Positions 22,390-30,073 of a DNA stretch of 34,611 nt are shown here, one piece after another (positions within the stretch are counted from its first letter, which is position 1; each line of letters begins with the position of its first letter). This stretch comes from JBBQDZ01 sp038237515. GTDB taxonomy: Bacteria; Actinomycetota; Thermoleophilia; Gaiellales; Gaiellaceae. The notes beneath the pieces are model-generated. The model was not told where the DNA came from. It saw only the letters and a program-made list of their open reading frames with translations, and did no database searches. The position numbers and the translations under genes were made by a program. Location: positions 1-34,611 of the forward strand of contig JBBRYP010000051.1 of assembly GCA_038237515.1 (NCBI GenBank), read 5' to 3'.

Positions 22390-23415
22390 ATGGTTGCGAG
22401 CACCGCGTTCTCGATCCCGGGCTTCGTGAACGTCCACAGCCACACGTTCCAGCGCGCACTCCGCGGACGTGGTGCGGGAGACGACTTCTGGGCTTGGCGC
22501 GAGTCGATGCTCACCCTCGCTGCGAGTGTCTCCGTCGACGAGATTCGAAGCGGCTACGTCCAGACCTACCGGGAGATGCGCGAATCCGGCTACGTCGCCG
22601 TCGGTGAGTTCCACTACCTCGGACTGGAGGAGGCACTGGCGGCACTCGAGGCGGGCGAGGAGGCCGGGCTGCCGGTCGTCCTTCTCCATTCCGCGTACGC
22701 CCGCGGCGGGATCGACCGGTTCAGGCAGGACACGGTCGCCGAGTATCTGACCCAGGTGGAGACCCTGCGGGAGAGGGGCTCGGACGTCGCCGTCGCACCC
22801 CACTCCGTCCGCGCCTGCCCACCCGAGTGGCTGGAGGAGATCAGTCGTTACGCCGACCGCGAGCGGCTGCCGCTGCACGTGCACGCCGACGAGCAGCCGC
22901 TTGAGATCGAGGAGTGCCTCGCCGAGCACGGGGTCCGCCCGATCGAGCTGCTCGCCCGCTGCGGCTGCCTCGGCCCCCGCACGACCGTCGTCCACGCCAC
23001 CCACGCGAGCGAGGCGGAGCTCGACCTCCTGGCCGATGCGGGCGCGCGGGTCTGCGTCTGCCCCACGACTGAGGCGAGCCTCGGGGACGGATTCGTCCCG
23101 GTCGAGCGCCTCTGCGACCGCGAGATCGGGATGTGCATCGGGTCGGATTCGAACGTGCGCATCGACCCGCTGGAGGAGCTGCGCGAGCTCGAGGGAATCG
23201 CACGCCGCCGGGCCGGTCGGCGCAACATCATCTCGACGGGATCCTTACTCTGCTTCGGCTCTGACGAGGGCGCGGCCGCGCTCGGCCTCGACCTCGCGCG
23301 GCTGCCGGAGGTACGCGTCGACGTCGAGCACCGCTCGCTGCGCGGGGTCGGAGAGGCCGATCTCTTCGAAGCGCTCGTCTCCAGCTGCTCCGCCGAGGTG
23401 CTCGCCGCCGTTTAG
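22390..23415 (+). CDS. HutF-like amidohydrolase (formimidoylglutamate deiminase family), compact
   Basis: 341 residues, amidohydrolase superfamily. It matches HutF along most of its length: PGFVNVHSHTFQRALRG (metal HxH at start), FWAWRESM, YREMRESGYVAVGEFHY, HSVRACPPEW, LPLHVHADEQPLEIEEC, TTVVHATHASEAELDLL, CPTTEASLGDGFVP, and IGSDSNVRIDPLEELRELE. Metal ligands and the late Asp are kept. HutF makes N-formyl-L-glutamate from formimidoylglutamate in histidine breakdown. The protein is about 100 residues shorter than usual. It begins at the strand leading to HSH and stops before the C-terminal sandwich strands (VRDV-V-G), so the outer beta-sandwich is mostly missing. Upstream extension would run over the divergent gene. 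No other hut gene is nearby. Confidence 0.8.
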   Translation: MVASTAFSIPGFVNVHSHTFQRALRGRGAGDDFWAWRESMLTLAASVSVDEIRSGYVQTYREMRESGYVAVGEFHYLGLEEALAALEAGEEAGLPVVLLHSAYARGGIDRFRQDTVAEYLTQVETLRERGSDVAVAPHSVRACPPEWLEEISRYADRERLPLHVHADEQPLEIEECLAEHGVRPIELLARCGCLGPRTTVVHATHASEAELDLLADAGARVCVCPTTEASLGDGFVPVERLCDREIGMCIGSDSNVRIDPLEELRELEGIARRRAGRRNIISTGSLLCFGSDEGAAALGLDLARLPEVRVDVEHRSLRGVGEADLFEALVSSCSAEVLAAV

Positions 23416-23426
23416 ACGGTTAGGCG

Positions 23427-23489
23427 CTGTCCGGACAGTGGCCACGGTGGATGACGCCTGTCAGGCGCCCTGTTTCACTTTCCGGACAG
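23427..23489. repeat. Palindrome and repeated TCCGGACAG between convergent genes
   Basis: CTGTCCGGACAG (23427-23438) is a perfect 12-bp palindrome. TCCGGACAG occurs at 23430-23438 and again at 23481-23489, and CCTGTCAGGCGCC lies between them. The second copy and CAGGCGCC form the last codons of the GH99-like gene. It resembles a dispersed intergenic element, which is not verifiable here. Confidence 0.45.
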
Positions 23490-24501
23490 GCCCTGAGCCC
23501 CCGGCGGCCGCGAAGGAGCCCGCCCAGAAGGCGGTGCGGTCGAGGTAGGCGCCGGCCGCACGGGCACCCCGCTTCCCGTACGCGCCCGAATAGCTCACGT
23601 ACGAGAAACCCTGTGCCTTCTGCGCCGGGCGCGCCGGCTCGACCTGCGTCCCCTCCTGCCACTCGTTGTAGCTCGTCACCGTCACGACGTCCGGGTGGGC
23701 GGCGATGGCTGCGCGCCACATGGCGTCGTAGGTGCCGCCTTGCCGGCGGGAGCGCACGTTCGCGTCACCGAGCGCGCGGCGCGCGTCGTAACCAGGCCCG
23801 ACCGAGGGAAGGCAGAGGAGTCCGGCGACATGCGCCTGGTTGCAGAATCGTGTGAACGAGTTCCCGTTCCACGTGCGGATGTCGTAGGTGTAGACACCGT
23901 CGAACCCCGCCTTCGCGGCGAGGCCGACGAGCGGCGTCTCTGCGAAGAGGCGCACACCCTGCAGGCGCGAGTCGACGCTCGACCAGCCGGCCGGCGAGAT
24001 GTCGAACGGGTGGTAGACGTAGACGTCGCCGATCCCGAGCGTCTGGAGGTGGGCGACGTCCGACACGACCGTCTCTGCCGTGCGCCCCGCGTACGGTTCG
24101 AGATGGACCGCGACCGCGAGGCCGGCGCGGTGCGCTGCAGCGATCACCGCCGGCAGGCGCCCGTCCTCCGACGAGCCCCAGCCCCACCACGAGACGACGA
24201 TCTCGTCGATTCCCGCTTTTGCGATCTCCGACATCTGGGCCCGCAGGACCGCGGCATCGGTCGAGGAGTAGAGACCGCGCAGGGGGAAATAGCTCGACGC
24301 GATGTCGAGAGGCGGTGTGTGGCCGTCCTGCCCCCAGTGCTCGTAGGAGCCGTCGATCGCGGGGCTGCCGTACCACGGATAGAAGAAGATGGCTGTTCGC
24401 GGTGACACTGCCGCGGAGCCGCTGGCGCGGGTGGTGGCCAGGGCGCCGACCACGACGGCAACCGCCAGGCAGCCCAGATGAAGGAGGGTGAACCTTCGCA
24501 T
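23461..24501 (-). CDS. Secreted GH99-like glycoside hydrolase
   Basis: 346 residues. Signal peptide about 1-30 (MRRFTLLHLG..., ending ...TTRASGSA). The mature part resembles GH99 (endo-alpha-mannosidase/mannanase): IFFYPWYGSP, DIASSYFPLRGLYSSTD, GIDEIVVSWWGWGSSED, HLEPYAGR (Glu135), a buried DIRTWNGNSF region, and TSYNEWQEGTQVEPA with Glu280 and Glu283 at the three-residue spacing of the GH99 catalytic pair. It probably acts on alpha-mannosides outside the cell. It is divergent from a GT-C glycosyltransferase gene and close to GDP-mannose-type genes. The last residues (about SGPVRKVKQGA) are encoded by a repeat element. Start ATG with poor SD. Confidence 0.82.
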   Translation of the reverse strand: MRRFTLLHLGCLAVAVVVGALATTRASGSAAVSPRTAIFFYPWYGSPAIDGSYEHWGQDGHTPPLDIASSYFPLRGLYSSTDAAVLRAQMSEIAKAGIDEIVVSWWGWGSSEDGRLPAVIAAAHRAGLAVAVHLEPYAGRTAETVVSDVAHLQTLGIGDVYVYHPFDISPAGWSSVDSRLQGVRLFAETPLVGLAAKAGFDGVYTYDIRTWNGNSFTRFCNQAHVAGLLCLPSVGPGYDARRALGDANVRSRRQGGTYDAMWRAAIAAHPDVVTVTSYNEWQEGTQVEPARPAQKAQGFSYVSYSGAYGKRGARAAGAYLDRTAFWAGSFAAAGGSGPVRKVKQGA

Positions 24502-24600
24502 CGGCCGCAGCGTGGTCGGGATCCGGGACGCGTCTCGAGTGGGCTACCCGCGAGAAGCATCCCCCCGGGCCCGTCTATTGTGGCACTGTCCGGGGGCGTT

Positions 24601-26640
24601 GTGAACCCCCGGAGGAGGCAGTATCCGCTCATCCGCCGCGGCGCCGACGCGGCGAGCAGGCTCCCGACGTGGGGCATCCTCGGCGGGCTCGTCCTTCTCT
24701 CGAGCCTCCTGCGCTTCTGGGCAGCCGTTCTGGTGCCGGTCCCGTGGATCGCGCCCGACGAGTTCGTCTACGGCGAGCTCGGGCGGAGCCTGTACCGGTC
24801 CGGAGCCCTCGAACTCCTCGGTTCGCCGATCCGCTTCTACACGCTCGTCGTGCCGGCGCTCGTCGGTGGCCCTTTGAGCCTCGCCGATCGGGCGGCGGGC
24901 TACGACCTCCTCAAGGGGGTGCAGGCAACCACCATGTCGCTCACGGCCGTTCCGGTCTACCTCTGGGCGCGGTCGCTTGCGTCGCGCAGGGCAGCCCTCG
25001 TTGCAGCGGCTCTGACGCTGGCAGTGCCGGGCCTTGCCTACTCCGGCCTGATCATGACCGAGGTCGAGTTCTACCCGCTCGGGCTGCTCGCGCTCCTGGC
25101 GATCGCCCGGACGCTCGAACTCCCGAGCCTCCGGCGGCAAGGGCTCGTTCTCGCGGCGATCCTGCTCGCCGCCGCAACCCGTCTGCAGGCGCTCGTCCTG
25201 CTGCCGGTCTACGTCACCGCCCTGTGCGTCAAGTCGCTCCTTGATCGCGACCTGAAGACGGCCCGCCGGCTCGGCCCCTCTCTCGCGGGGCTCGCCGCCC
25301 TGGCGGGCGGATGGTCGGTCTATCAGCTACGCAAGGGCGGGCCGGCGACGGACGTCCTCGGCGCCTATCGCGCCGCCGGGGAAGCGCACTACAGCGTCCG
25401 CGACGCCTTTCGCTTCGTGCTGTACCACCTCGGCGACCTCGTCCTGATGACCGGGCTGTTCCCGGTCTGCGCCGTCGGCGTCCTCCTCGCGGGGGCGGTG
25501 GTGCGCCGTCACCCCTCCCCCGCCCTCCGCGCGTATCTCGCGGTCGCTGCCGCGGCCGTGCTCTGGTTCACCGCCGAGGTTGGAGTTTTCGCGTCCAAGC
25601 ACGTGGGACGCCTCGCCGAGCGGGACCTGCTCGTGCTCGTGCCGCTGCTCTTCGTCGGCTTCGTCGCCTGGCTCGACGAGAGCGCGCCGCGACCGAGGCG
25701 GGCGGCGGCGCTGTCGGCGCTCGCCGGCTTCCTGCTCCTGCTCGAGCTCCCGATCGGGAAGCTCGTCTCGCTCGCCGCGATCCCCGACGCCTTCACGCTG
25801 ATCCCCCTCTACCGCCTGCAAGTCCGGGCTCCCGGGCTCAGCCTCGAGTTGGTGCTCGACGTCGTGGGCGCCGCCGCGGCGCTCGCCTTCGTCCTCGTGC
25901 CGCGGCGCCGCGTTTGGTTGCTGCCTGCGGCCATCCTCGTGGTCTTCGCCGGGGTCTCGCTGTCCGCGTCCCGGGTCGTGACCGCGCAGGCGACGCTCGT
26001 GCGCCGGTCGACGCTGGCGCCATCGAGGGCGTGGATCGACGACCGGGCGGACGGGCCTGTCGCCTACCTCTACACGGGCGAGATCTTCTGGAACGCCGTC
26101 TGGGAGAGCACCTTCTGGAACGGACGCGTCGACGCTCTCTACGACCTGCTGACCTACCAGGTGCCGGGGCCCCTCCCCCAGCCGTCCGTCGGGCCACTCG
26201 GGGACGGGCGCCTCGTGCTCGCCGACGGGCAGCCGATCGAGGCGCGCTACGCGGTGGCCGCAAGCCATGTGTCGTTCCGTGGCGTTCGGGTGGCCGAGGC
26301 ACCGGGCGCCGACCTCTTCCTGTGGCGCCTGGACCCGCCGTTCCGCCTCGACACCTGGATTCAGACGGAGCCGACGAAGGGCGAGGTGCTGCCGGGGACG
26401 CGTGTTCACGTCTACGCGTGCCGTCGCGGACGGCTGCTGCTCCGGCTGCGTGCGAGCCGGGACGGGGTCGTGACGTTGTTGCGGAACGGACATGTGTTCC
26501 GGGTTCGGCAGCTCCGGGAAGGCGAGATCTGGAGCGTCTCGGTGCCGGCGCTCCCGGCGCCGCTCGGCCGGCGGAAGTGCACCTTCGATATCGCCGACGG
26601 AGGATCGACGTACAAGCCCGAGCTGCGTTTCCTTCGGTAG
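24601..26640 (+). CDS. GT-C-fold membrane glycosyltransferase
   Basis: 679 residues. About 11-13 TM helices in the first about 480 residues, with the acidic first-loop motif WIAPDEFVYGELGRSLY (about 52-68) placed after TM1 as in PMT/ArnT-type GT-C enzymes using polyprenyl-phosphate sugars; Asp-Glu would be catalytic. LLAAATRLQALVLLP and the HVGRLAERDLLVLVPLLF segment are typical of the group. The C-terminal about 190 residues are soluble and probably extracytoplasmic. GTG 24601 is chosen (GGGGG 5 nt upstream); the frame is open from 24478, but that part overlaps the divergent gene. The sugar transferred is unknown. Confidence 0.82.
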   Translation: MNPRRRQYPLIRRGADAASRLPTWGILGGLVLLSSLLRFWAAVLVPVPWIAPDEFVYGELGRSLYRSGALELLGSPIRFYTLVVPALVGGPLSLADRAAGYDLLKGVQATTMSLTAVPVYLWARSLASRRAALVAAALTLAVPGLAYSGLIMTEVEFYPLGLLALLAIARTLELPSLRRQGLVLAAILLAAATRLQALVLLPVYVTALCVKSLLDRDLKTARRLGPSLAGLAALAGGWSVYQLRKGGPATDVLGAYRAAGEAHYSVRDAFRFVLYHLGDLVLMTGLFPVCAVGVLLAGAVVRRHPSPALRAYLAVAAAAVLWFTAEVGVFASKHVGRLAERDLLVLVPLLFVGFVAWLDESAPRPRRAAALSALAGFLLLLELPIGKLVSLAAIPDAFTLIPLYRLQVRAPGLSLELVLDVVGAAAALAFVLVPRRRVWLLPAAILVVFAGVSLSASRVVTAQATLVRRSTLAPSRAWIDDRADGPVAYLYTGEIFWNAVWESTFWNGRVDALYDLLTYQVPGPLPQPSVGPLGDGRLVLADGQPIEARYAVAASHVSFRGVRVAEAPGADLFLWRLDPPFRLDTWIQTEPTKGEVLPGTRVHVYACRRGRLLLRLRASRDGVVTLLRNGHVFRVRQLREGEIWSVSVPALPAPLGRRKCTFDIADGGSTYKPELRFLR

Positions 26641-26650
26641 CGGGGCATGA

Positions 26651-26668
26651 CGCCGCCGCGCGGCGGCG
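26651..26668. repeat. 18-bp perfect GC palindrome
   Basis: CGCCGCCGCGCGGCGGCG lies 11 nt after the glycosyltransferase stop and 19 nt before the next start. No T-run; a GC-type terminator or mRNA 3' stabiliser is possible. Confidence 0.45.
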
Positions 26669-26687
26669 GGCACAATCGGAGTTTGCG

Positions 26688-27245
26688 ATGGGCCTCGAGT
26701 TGCCGCTTCCGCTGTCGCCCCGGCGCCGCCGGCGGCTCCTCCTGACCGCCGGCCTCCTCGGTCTGTGCGGGGTTGTCGCTCTCGTCGTCGTGCTCGTGCC
26801 GGCCTACAGCGGCAAGACGAAGGAGCACTTCACCGAGGCGCCGGTCCAGAAGGTGCCCCGTGACCGGCAGGTGCCTCTCCCCACGCGATCCCGACATGAG
26901 ATCGGCAAACTCCTAGACGCCTTCGTGATCGACGTGATCGAGCGGCGAGACCTGGCAGCGGGCCTGCGCCTCGCGGGGCCTCCGCTGCTCGCCGGGACCA
27001 CTCGGAGGGAGTGGCTCGCCGGGAACGTGCCGGTCTACCCGTACCCGGCGCGCGGGACGCACTTCGCCGACGCGTGGCGCCTCGAGGTGTCGCTCCCGGA
27101 TCACGTGTACATCGAGCTCGACCTCCAACCTCGAGCAGGCGCGAAGGTCGGCCCGATCGCCTACTCGGGCGAGCTGCGTCGCCGGCGTGGGCGGTGGCAG
27201 GTCGATGCGATGTACCCGCAGGCGATCCATTCCCAGAGGGGTTGA
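26688..27245 (+). CDS. Membrane-anchored protein of unknown function
   Basis: 185 residues from ATG 26688 with CGGAG 7 nt upstream. Basic start PRRRRR, one TM helix (about 15-37: LLLTAGLLGLCGVVALVVVLV), then an extracytoplasmic domain of about 145 residues. Its features are ALLDAFVIDVIERRDLAAGLRLA-type helix, REWLAGNVPVYPYPARG, a strand-rich region with HVYIELDLQPRAG, and a final IAYSGELRRRRGRWQVDAMYP. The end resembles domains that read out as small alpha/beta folds with a terminal GRW-VD strand. No function known. Probably an operon with the GT-C gene (47-bp gap). Confidence 0.75.
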   Translation: MGLELPLPLSPRRRRRLLLTAGLLGLCGVVALVVVLVPAYSGKTKEHFTEAPVQKVPRDRQVPLPTRSRHEIGKLLDAFVIDVIERRDLAAGLRLAGPPLLAGTTRREWLAGNVPVYPYPARGTHFADAWRLEVSLPDHVYIELDLQPRAGAKVGPIAYSGELRRRRGRWQVDAMYPQAIHSQRG

Positions 27246-27270
27246 GTTCGTGACCGCCGAGGCGTAGTGT
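27242..27270 (+). promoter_or_regulatory. Possible promoter of the beta-propeller gene
   Basis: TTGAGT, 17-nt spacer, TAGTGT. The -10 match is weak (3/6), but spacing and position, with a leader of about 40 nt, are right. Confidence 0.35.
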
Positions 27271-27315
27271 CTGCACGGCCAAAGGGCGAGGGAAGGCCTA
27301 ACCATGGAGGACGCG

Positions 27316-28359
27316 ATGAAGAAGCTCGGCCTTCTTATCACCTGTCTGCTTGCACTCGCGATCCCGGCGGGGGCTGCCGCCGTCACGATCACACCGATCA
27401 TGAGCGGCCTCGACAATCCCCGCGGCCTCGCCTTCGGCCCCGACAGGGCGCTGTACGTGGTGGAGGCTGGGCGCGGCGGCACCGGCCCCTGCGTCGTCGT
27501 CATGGGAGCCGAGCAGTGCATCGGCCTGACGGGTGCCGTCAGCCGGCGCGCGTTCCGGGAACAGCAGCAGCGGATAATCACCGGGCTGCCGTCGCTGGCG
27601 AGGGTCACGGGCAACGAGGCGAGCGGACCCTCCGACATCTCCTTCCGCGGCGGCGGCGCGTTCGTGACGCTCGGACTCGGCACGGACCCCGCGCAGCGCG
27701 CGCTCCTTCCCCCCTACGGCCGGTTCCTCGGTCATCTCATCCGGCTCACGCTCGACGGCGGGCGCTCCGACGTCGCCGACGTGTCGGCCTGGGAGGCCGC
27801 CGCGAACCCCGACCGCGGTGCGTTCGACTCGAATCCGTACGGGGTGCTCGCACTCTCCGGCAAGGAGATCGTGACGGACGCAGGCGGGAACGACCTCCTG
27901 CAGGTGGACGCGTCCGGGACGGTCTCCACGATCGGCGTCTTCCCGGCCCGCTCCAGCGGGCGTCAGACCGACTCCGTCCCCACGGCCGTGGCGGTTGGTC
28001 CCGACGGGGCCTACTACGTCTCCGAGTTGAGCGGCGCGCCCTTCCTGCCCGGCGCGGCGAACATCTACCGGGTGGTGCCGGGCCAGACGCCGACCGTCTT
28101 CCAGAGCAGCCTTACGGACGCCATCGACCTCGACTTCGACTCCGCCGGCAACCTCTACGTGCTCGAGCACTCAACCTGCGGCCCGTTCTTCTGCGGCCCG
28201 GGCGACCTGCTCAAAATCTCGCCCTCGGGTGTCCGGACGACCGTGGTGGGCGGCCTGAGCCAGCCTACGGCTTTCGCGTTCGCACCGCGGGGATCCTTCG
28301 TGATCTCGAACCGCGGCTCCTCTGCCGGAGTGGGCGAGGTGCTGTGGGTGCAGCCCTAG
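27316..28359 (+). CDS. Secreted ScyD/ScyE-family beta-propeller protein
   Basis: 347 residues. ATG 27316 is preferred over the in-frame ATG at 27304 because GGAGG stands 5 nt before it. Signal peptide about 1-22 (MKKLGLLITCLLALAIPAGA). The mature part is built of propeller blades: GLDNPRGLAFGPDRALYVVE, SGPSDISFRGGGAFVTLG, PYGVLALSGKEIVTDAGGNDLLQV, VPTAVAVGPDGAYYVSE, AIDLDFDSAGNLYVLEH, PTAFAFAPRGSFVISN. Such proteins are extracytoplasmic; no enzymatic role is established for most. Two Cys pairs (GPCVV...EQC, TCGPFFCG) could form disulfides. The stop codon is in CCCTAGG, a motif repeated at the stop of the convergent gene. Confidence 0.85.
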   Translation: MKKLGLLITCLLALAIPAGAAAVTITPIMSGLDNPRGLAFGPDRALYVVEAGRGGTGPCVVVMGAEQCIGLTGAVSRRAFREQQQRIITGLPSLARVTGNEASGPSDISFRGGGAFVTLGLGTDPAQRALLPPYGRFLGHLIRLTLDGGRSDVADVSAWEAAANPDRGAFDSNPYGVLALSGKEIVTDAGGNDLLQVDASGTVSTIGVFPARSSGRQTDSVPTAVAVGPDGAYYVSELSGAPFLPGAANIYRVVPGQTPTVFQSSLTDAIDLDFDSAGNLYVLEHSTCGPFFCGPGDLLKISPSGVRTTVVGGLSQPTAFAFAPRGSFVISNRGSSAGVGEVLWVQP

Positions 28360-28399
28360 GACGTGCGGAGAGTGTGACGGAGGGCGGAGTCGCGAGGCC

Positions 28400-29968
28400 C
28401 TAGGGGTTCCAGGTTCCCCTGAGGAAGCGCACGACGGGCGTGGCGAAGAGCGCGAGCAGAGCCAGTACGAACAGGCCGAGTGCGACGGTCACCGCGATCC
28501 CGGGACCGCTGCTCGCCCCGAGGAGCGTCGAGCTTCCGATAGCGCGGATTTTCATGGCGATGGCGTCGGCGGCGCTGCGAAGTGCCGGTAGCCCGTGCGG
28601 TACTGGGGAGATGTCGGCGGCAGGCGCGGCGTCTCGCAGCTTCTCGGCTGAGAACTTCGCGTGTCGGACTTCACCGCCCGCGGTTTTGGTGGCACGCGGC
28701 GCCGCAGAGCTCGGGCGGGTTCCCGACGACCGGGCTGAGGTCTTTCCCGGCCCTGCTGAAGTCGCTCTGGGGTCGGTCGAAGTCGCTCCGGGGTCGGTCA
28801 GGCACCTCCACGGAACGACCTTCGCGCGACGGGCGCTCAGCGGGTGAACGCGCCCCCGAGGATCGATCGAAACGAGCGCAGAGCCTTCTGCTGACACGGG
28901 TCCTGTCCGCGCCGCCGTGATCGAGTAGACGCCGCTGCCGAGCGTGCGCTTGCGGATGTGGCCTGTGAAGACGACCGTGTTGACTCCCCGGTGGCCTCGC
29001 ACGAGGAGCGAGCCGACCAGGGCGCAGCTCGGCGCGGGACCGCGAACCAGCAGCCGCACCCGCGCACGAGCGCGCAGAGTGACTCGGATGATCGTTCGAG
29101 GCACGCCCTTCGGTCCGCGAACGGCGACGACCTTGAGGCGGCCGACGACCCGGTAGGTGGCGCCGGCGAAGCGACCGCGCGCCGGGGGCACGGGGCGGAT
29201 CCCAGGCCTCCCGGCAGCCGACGTCGGCGGCGGCGGTGGCGGCGGTGGAACACCGGATGACAGCCGTGGGGCCGCGCCGGTGGGCGAAGTCGCGACCGGG
29301 ACGGCGGCCGGCTGCGGCTCGGTGGTCGCCGCACCGATGGGCTTCGCTGGGTCGCGCCCGATGCGTTGCGCCGACTCGCGCGGCTGACCGCCGGAGGATT
29401 GGCGCGGCGTCGGGGGCGGGGCAGCTTTCTCCGTGGGAGCTGGTCGAGCCGTCGGGGGCCGCGAGGAAGTCGGGCGAGCGGTCACAGAGGGTGTCGTGAC
29501 GGAAACGGTAGTAGTGGCTCTGGGCGGCGAGACGGAGGCCGCCGTCGTGACCCGCGGCGCCGTCACAGCCACGGTCGTCGCCGGCGGGAAGGTGACGCTG
29601 ACCGTCGTCGCCGGCGTCGTCACGGTCGGCGTGGTCACCGTCGGCGTCGTCACCGTCGGGGCCGTCACCGTCGGGGCCGTCACGGTCGGCGTGGTCACCG
29701 TCGGAGTCGTCACCGTCGGAGTCGTCACCGTCGGAGTCGTCACGGTCGGCGTCGTCACCGTCGGAGTCGTCACGGCGATCGTCGTCACGGGCGTAGAAAC
29801 GGTGGTGGGCAGACCGGTCGAGAGTGGCGCGCCGTCGGCGCGCGCGTGTGGAGTCAGCGCCGTCGCGCTCCAGAAGCCGGCCGCCGCGAGAGCCGTTGTC
29901 GCGACGAGGGTGACCTTCCGCCTCGACGACGGTCGGTGTCGTGTTCCGTCGCTATCGCGTGCGGCCAT
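28400..29968 (-). CDS. Thr-Pro repeat surface protein with C-terminal TM anchor
   Basis: 522 residues from ATG 29966-29968, where GAGG is 6 nt upstream; a GTG just before is less well placed. Signal segment about 18-45. About 55-120 is a run of ten TVTTP/TVTAP pentapeptides, followed by Thr/Val and then Pro-rich sequence with PPPPPPPP. A beta-sandwich-like domain (about 270-385) has FAGATYRVVGRLKVVAV and RTLGSGVYSITA. A Thr/Ser/Ala-rich linker, a helix, and one TM helix (about 487-508) with the short tail RFLRGTWNP complete it. It looks like a stalked, cell-wall-spanning surface protein; Thr-Pro repeats are likely O-glycosylation sites (inference). No LPXTG. Confidence 0.8.
   Translation of the reverse strand: MAARDSDGTRHRPSSRRKVTLVATTALAAAGFWSATALTPHARADGAPLSTGLPTTVSTPVTTIAVTTPTVTTPTVTTPTVTTPTVTTPTVTTPTVTAPTVTAPTVTTPTVTTPTVTTPATTVSVTFPPATTVAVTAPRVTTAASVSPPRATTTVSVTTPSVTARPTSSRPPTARPAPTEKAAPPPTPRQSSGGQPRESAQRIGRDPAKPIGAATTEPQPAAVPVATSPTGAAPRLSSGVPPPPPPPPTSAAGRPGIRPVPPARGRFAGATYRVVGRLKVVAVRGPKGVPRTIIRVTLRARARVRLLVRGPAPSCALVGSLLVRGHRGVNTVVFTGHIRKRTLGSGVYSITAARTGPVSAEGSALVSIDPRGRVHPLSARRAKVVPWRCLTDPGATSTDPRATSAGPGKTSARSSGTRPSSAAPRATKTAGGEVRHAKFSAEKLRDAAPAADISPVPHGLPALRSAADAIAMKIRAIGSSTLLGASSGPGIAVTVALGLFVLALLALFATPVVRFLRGTWNP
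29616..29765 (-). repeat. Ten tandem 15-bp units encoding TVTTP
   Basis: Ten in-frame 15-bp units (e.g. plus strand GTCGTCACCGTCGGA) differ mostly at silent positions and in two Thr-to-Ala units. An eleventh partial unit follows. Length variation between strains would keep the frame. Confidence 0.9.
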
Positions 29969-30013
29969 CACAGACCTCTCCCCAGAAACTCACGGCGAGC
30001 GTGAACATCCCTT

Positions 30014-30038
30014 ATGCCCGAACCGCGGCCTCATAAAC
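30014..30038 (-). promoter_or_regulatory. Possible SigB/SigF-type promoter of the Thr-Pro gene
   Basis: On the minus strand GTTTAT (30038-30033), 13-nt spacer, GGGCAT (30019-30014). This is close to the general stress sigma consensus GTTT-N-GGGTAT, with a leader of about 40 nt. Confidence 0.3.
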
Positions 30039-30073
30039 GCGCGCCGGCTAGGCGTGGATCGCGCCCTACCCGC

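Noticed and set aside
21775..23004. Long minus-strand open frame continuing upstream of the nucleotidyltransferase fusion, making a 1248-residue protein
   Set aside because: The first about 410 residues are antisense to the HutF-like gene or out of frame with the CDP-alcohol transferase. The GTG at 21774 overlaps the upstream stop and begins exactly at the family N-terminus.
25327..26673. 448-residue minus-strand frame opposite the GT-C gene
   Set aside because: Charged low-complexity antisense frame; the plus strand has clear TM helices and the catalytic loop.
29616..29780. CRISPR-like array
   Set aside because: The 15-bp units are contiguous without spacers and in frame with a Thr-Pro repeat protein.
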